The position numbers and the translations under genes were made by a program. From contig OX387204.1 of the NCBI GenBank assembly GCA_947561715.1, positions 2,051,001 through 2,115,000 of the forward strand: a stretch of 64,000 nucleotides of DNA, read 5' to 3'. The stretch comes from Ascidia mentula (Eukaryota > Chordata > Ascidiacea > Phlebobranchia > Ascidiidae). A model generated the notes under the pieces. That model had not been told where the DNA came from, made no database searches, and saw only the letters and a program-made list of their open reading frames with translations. Shown here piece after piece: positions 60,980 through 64,000 of the stretch (its first letter is position 1; every line of letters starts with the position of its first letter).

Positions 60980-61870
60980 ATGGCTCCTAAAGCAGTAAAA
61001 TTTTCTGATGGGGAAAGGGTATTGTGTTTTCATGGTCCATTAATGTATGAAGCAAAATGCATGAAATCAGAAGTTCGAGATGGCTCAAAAAGTTTTTACA
61101 TGATTCACTACAATGGTTGGAACAAGCATTGGGACGAGTGGGTTCCAGAAACCAGAGTACTGAAGTACAACGATGCCAACCTACAAAGGCAGAAGGATCT
61201 CCTGAAACAGCATGGCAAAGACAAAACCAAGCGAGGTAAAATGGCCAAGTTTGCCAAACCGGAGAAAGAAAAGGCACCACAGGAACAAGTAAAAAAATTG
61301 GAGTCACCTGCTGCCTCCGGTGAACCAAAGAAGAAAAAGTCACGAATCGATCCTACAGTTGAGTCTGAAGAAGCCTACGCCGCCAAAGTGGAAGTCAACA
61401 TTCAAATTCCTAACGAGCTAAAGCCTACATTGGTCGACGATTGGGATTTGGTCACAAGACAAAAGAGATTTTGCAAGTTGCCAGCCAAAGTAACGATTGA
61501 TGACATACTTGAGTCATACAGCAAAACAAACAATGACAACACAGAGAAAAAAAGTGTTATGAATGAATTTGTTGCTGGCATTAAAGAATATTTTAATGTA
61601 ATGCTTGGCTCCCAGTTGCTGTATAGGTTTGAGAGACAGCAGTATAGCGAAATGCTGGAAAAACACCCTGAGCGAACTGCTTCACAAATTTATGGCTTTT
61701 CTCATCTTTTAAGGTTTTTTGTCAGAGTTGGTCCAATTTTATCATACACTAATCTCAATGAAAAGAATATGACCAATTTATTAAAACACATTCACGAGTT
61801 TATGTCATATCTTGTTGAGAACCATTCAACGCTCTTTAATTTGGGCGAATATGAGTCTGATGCAACATAG
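60980..61870 (+). CDS. MORF4L1: MRG15/MORF4L1-type chromodomain protein, intronless
   Basis: MRG15 is the histone-reading and scaffold subunit of NuA4/TIP60 acetyltransferase and SIN3 deacetylase complexes, and it binds H3K36 methylation. A single open frame of 296 residues (human MRG15 323). Residues about 8-60 form the chromodomain, with GERVLCFHGPLMYEAKC and YNGWNKHWDEWVPETRVLKY, including aromatic-cage residues. A Lys-rich linker follows, then the MRG domain from about residue 130 (IPNELKPTLVDDWDLVTRQK, LLYRFERQQYSEML, RTASQIYGFSHLLRFFV). The whole coding region lacks introns, unlike all other conserved genes here except none, and unlike vertebrate MORF4L1. It may be a retrocopy or have lost introns; the frame is intact, so it is probably functional. 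Confidence 0.95.
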   Translation: MAPKAVKFSDGERVLCFHGPLMYEAKCMKSEVRDGSKSFYMIHYNGWNKHWDEWVPETRVLKYNDANLQRQKDLLKQHGKDKTKRGKMAKFAKPEKEKAPQEQVKKLESPAASGEPKKKKSRIDPTVESEEAYAAKVEVNIQIPNELKPTLVDDWDLVTRQKRFCKLPAKVTIDDILESYSKTNNDNTEKKSVMNEFVAGIKEYFNVMLGSQLLYRFERQQYSEMLEKHPERTASQIYGFSHLLRFFVRVGPILSYTNLNEKNMTNLLKHIHEFMSYLVENHSTLFNLGEYESDAT

Positions 61871-62306
61871 AAAGGGCAATGTAAATTTTTAACACTTTCT
61901 GGTGATGAATTTTGTTGAGGAAGCCTTTATTTCAGGTTAATGCACATTGGTTTAGTTTTAAGACCTTGTTTTATAACCTGTTATTGTTTGTATGTTAATG
62001 TAACAGAAAAGAGAAAATGTTTGATATTTATAATGCTTGTTTTTAGTTTATTGTTTTAAACACGAATTTAACATTAAAACTAGGTTGTTGAAAATGATGC
62101 TCGCTTTTACATTGGCCCTGTACATATTAAGCCTTGCAGCTTTTATGTTTTTGCCATAATGTTTTAATTTTTTTTGCAGTTTTTGCCAACTTGCTTCTAT
62201 TCTTTTGTTTGACAAATTTCAACAATCATTGATTTTTTTCCTTTAAGGATGCTACTTGTATTACATTTGTTTTTTTTACTTATTTTAGATAATAGTATAA
62301 AACACT
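61871..62306. other. 3' UTR of MRG15 and 5' region of TBCC
   Basis: AT-rich with no coding potential. A long T-rich tract followed by TTACTTATTTTAG ends at 62288, only 18 bases before the TBCC start codon, a strong acceptor with no obvious promoter in front of it. Confidence 0.5.
62270..62288 (+). promoter_or_regulatory. Strong splice acceptor just upstream of the TBCC start
   Basis: T-rich tract ending TTATTTTAG, 18 bases before the start codon. With MRG15 ending 418 bases upstream on the same strand, this fits either a 5' UTR intron or spliced-leader trans-splicing as seen in ascidians. The intercistronic gap is larger than in typical ascidian operons. Confidence 0.45.
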
Positions 62307-63791
62307 ATGGCAGCTGCTAAAGCCGAAGCCTTCACAATAAGCGAAAGTGAAAATGTTCTTACTGACAAGAAGGACTTTCTCGCAAACAAAGTCAGCGAAA
62401 GAAGAGTTGCCCGGGCGACGGAATGGGCAAAGAAACGATCAGAAGCAGATGACAAAAAAGTGCCAGAGGAAAAGGCCAGTTTCTTTCAAAAATTCTTCCA
62501 TGATGAGCACTTGAACATAACAAACATGCTTAAGTGCGATGGAATTGAGCCAAGTGACCGATTAGCATTAACTGAACACTTTGATTCAATCTCTATCTCA
62601 CACCAGCGTTTGCAAAAGTTTTACAACGATTCCGTTATGTTCCTACCTGGCTACATGGCAAGAAAAGCTCAAGAGCAACTTGGAAGTCTCAAAGAGGAAA
62701 TTGCTCAACAGCGAAACAAGATGATTCCCAAAAAAAAGTTTACTTTTAAGTCCAAGGTGAAAAAGAATGACAACAAGGATGGTGCTATAAAAGGTATTGA
62801 CAATTTTTTGTGTTGATATATTTTTGTATTGCTTAATACTGCTCTTCTGGCAAACTTTATTGTATTTACATTTGCCAGAAGAGCAGTATTAAGCAATAAA
62901 ATATGCCTGGCAGCATCAGTAACAATTTATATTTTTGTATAACAAGCAGTTTTGTTTCATTTCCAGTCAGCGAAGCTGAAAAGATGACAGCAGTGCAGAA
63001 ATATGCCCAAACTTTAAACAAGCTGCAGCAGGGCTGTGAAATTAGTGGAAAAACTGATGAGACGCTTTCGCTTACTCCAACTATGATAAACCAGAAAGAC
63101 TTGTCATTGTCCAAACTTGTTAATTGTCATGTGTATCTGTTGGGATCCCCAAGCACTGTTCATCTCAGCAATATCGAACGTTGTAGAATTGTGATCGGCC
63201 CAGTCTCCGGTTCTGTGTTTGTGGATGGGTAAGTTCGTACAATGTCAAAGAGACTTCGATAAGATTTCAAAAGTCAAGTCTTTTAAATAATGTGGTTTAA
63301 CATTCAAAATGGTGACAAAAAAATCCATCTTTGTCGGACTTTTATTAAATATATTTTCAGATAAAAGTTAATGTACTGTGGTTTTATTAAGAAACTGTTT
63401 TGAAGTGTTAACAGACATAGTAAATGTCCATTTATGTAAAGCATTTATATATTTAATGACTTTTTAATGTGATTGTTTTTAATTGGCCTCTAATAGGTGC
63501 ACCGATTCAGAAATAGCCACTGGGTGTCAACAGTTACGTGTTCATCACACCACCGGCACTAATTTTTACCTTCATGTCACAAGCCGTGCAATCATTGAAG
63601 ATTCTTCTAATGTGCGCGTGGCCCCGTACAACTATGAATACCCAGAGCTGCATTCCCAATTCAAAGTGGCTGGACTCGACTTGACTTCAAACAATTGGGA
63701 CAAAGTGGATGATTTCAATTGGCTGGCGATGGGTACACCGTCCCCTAACTGGAAAATTCTTAGTCCTGAAGAACGTCGCCTAGAATGGTAA
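62307..63791 (+). CDS. TBCC: Tubulin-folding cofactor C
   Basis: TBCC stimulates GTP hydrolysis by β-tubulin in the cofactor super-complex and so releases folded α/β dimers. Exons: 62307-62793, 62967-63228, 63497-63791, phases 1 and 2; 1044 nt, 347 residues (human 346). The N-terminal three-helix bundle spans about residues 25-145, then a Lys-rich linker. The β-helical TBCC/CARP domain covers about 195-330, with LVNCHVYLLGSPSTVHL, CRIVIGPVSGSVFVDG, and the arginine-finger region GCQQLRVHHT followed by FYLHVTSRAIIEDSS and VAPYNY. The C-terminus WDKVDDFNWL and SPNWKILSPEERRLEW is family-typical. Intron 1 (173 bp) holds a perfect inverted repeat. Confidence 0.97.
62827..62898. repeat. Perfect 28-bp inverted repeat in TBCC intron 1
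   Basis: The left arm at 62827-62854 (starting TATTGCTTAATACTGCTC) and the right arm at 62871-62898 are exact reverse complements, separated by a 16-base loop. The transcribed intron would fold into a 72-nt hairpin without mismatches. It might be a small-RNA precursor, a foldback transposon or a recent inverted duplication. Confidence 0.9.
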
Positions 63792-64000
63792 ACTTCTTGT
63801 GTAGTTGTTATTTGGTGCTTCATGAATTACTGTGGGTATTGTATTGTTGCAATGCATAATTTGCCAATTTTCTGACGGTAATTGTGCTGTACACATTAAA
63901 TCATCGCTGTTTGTTTGTGTTTTGTCATTTGATGAATATTTTTTGTCTCCATAAGCAATTGTTGTAAGTTCCCTTGTATTTTTGTCATGTTGTTTGTTAG
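63792..64000 (+). other. 3' flank of TBCC
   Basis: AT-rich non-coding sequence to the window edge; no AATAAA is seen, so the transcript end may lie beyond the window or use a variant signal. Confidence 0.5.

Noticed and set aside
61000-63800. Classic ascidian operon MRG15-TBCC.
   Set aside because: The gap between stop and start is 436 bases, much larger than usual ascidian operon spacing; left as a spliced-leader question only.
1-64000. CRISPR arrays, rRNA genes and retrovirus-like elements.
   Set aside because: No spaced direct repeats of that type, no rRNA-like sequence and no polymerase, capsid or envelope-like frames were seen in any frame.

Overview
The window looks like a piece of a tunicate (ascidian, Ciona-like) nuclear genome. 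It is AT-rich, its genes are multi-exon with short GT-AG introns, and orthologues of ordinary animal genes are packed every few kilobases among lineage-specific secreted proteins. The species assignment is inference; animal origin is certain from spliced PSMA6, COPS8, MED11, TBCC, SH3BP5, LRRC51 and CHRAC1 genes. I rebuilt all exon models by hand and checked intron phase at every junction. One gene (pentraxin-ZP) has a single unresolved one-base frame problem.

Layout, left to right. 1-8.9 kb: a two-exon CRF-like neuropeptide precursor (minus strand) with a hAT-type DNA transposon remnant in its intron, then about 5 kb without a recognisable gene. 8.9-11.8 kb: SH3BP5 (minus). 11.8-18.0 kb: mostly intergenic, with a tRNA-derived SINE copy and one weak two-exon candidate gene. 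18.0-24.7 kb: a membrane protein with a pentraxin (LamG-like) domain, a ZP domain, a furin site, a transmembrane segment and a serine-rich tail. 26.8-30.2 kb: LRRC51 (plus) converging on the proteasome gene PSMA6 (minus).

31.7-56.1 kb is the accessory core. Two paralogous secreted proteins, one with 12 CCP/sushi modules and one with 31, each end in a somatomedin-B domain. They flank the convergent pair COPS8 and MED11. Every CCP module is one exon bounded by phase-1 introns, and the larger gene carries a recent multi-exon tandem duplication, a hAT MITE inserted into one copy, and an older exon pair. The smaller gene holds a relic CCP exon fragment in an intron.

56.5-64 kb returns to conserved genes: an RDH14-like dehydrogenase (minus), CHRAC1 (minus), an intronless MRG15/MORF4L1 (plus) and TBCC (plus), whose first intron contains a perfect 28-bp inverted repeat.

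The conserved genes do not form one pathway. They cover the proteasome, COP9 signalosome, Mediator, chromatin, tubulin folding and Rab11 exchange, as expected of a gene-dense chromosome. The interesting biology lies in the secreted and surface proteins: the CCP-SMB pair, the pentraxin-ZP protein and the CRF-like hormone. No retrovirus-like element and no CRISPR array was seen.
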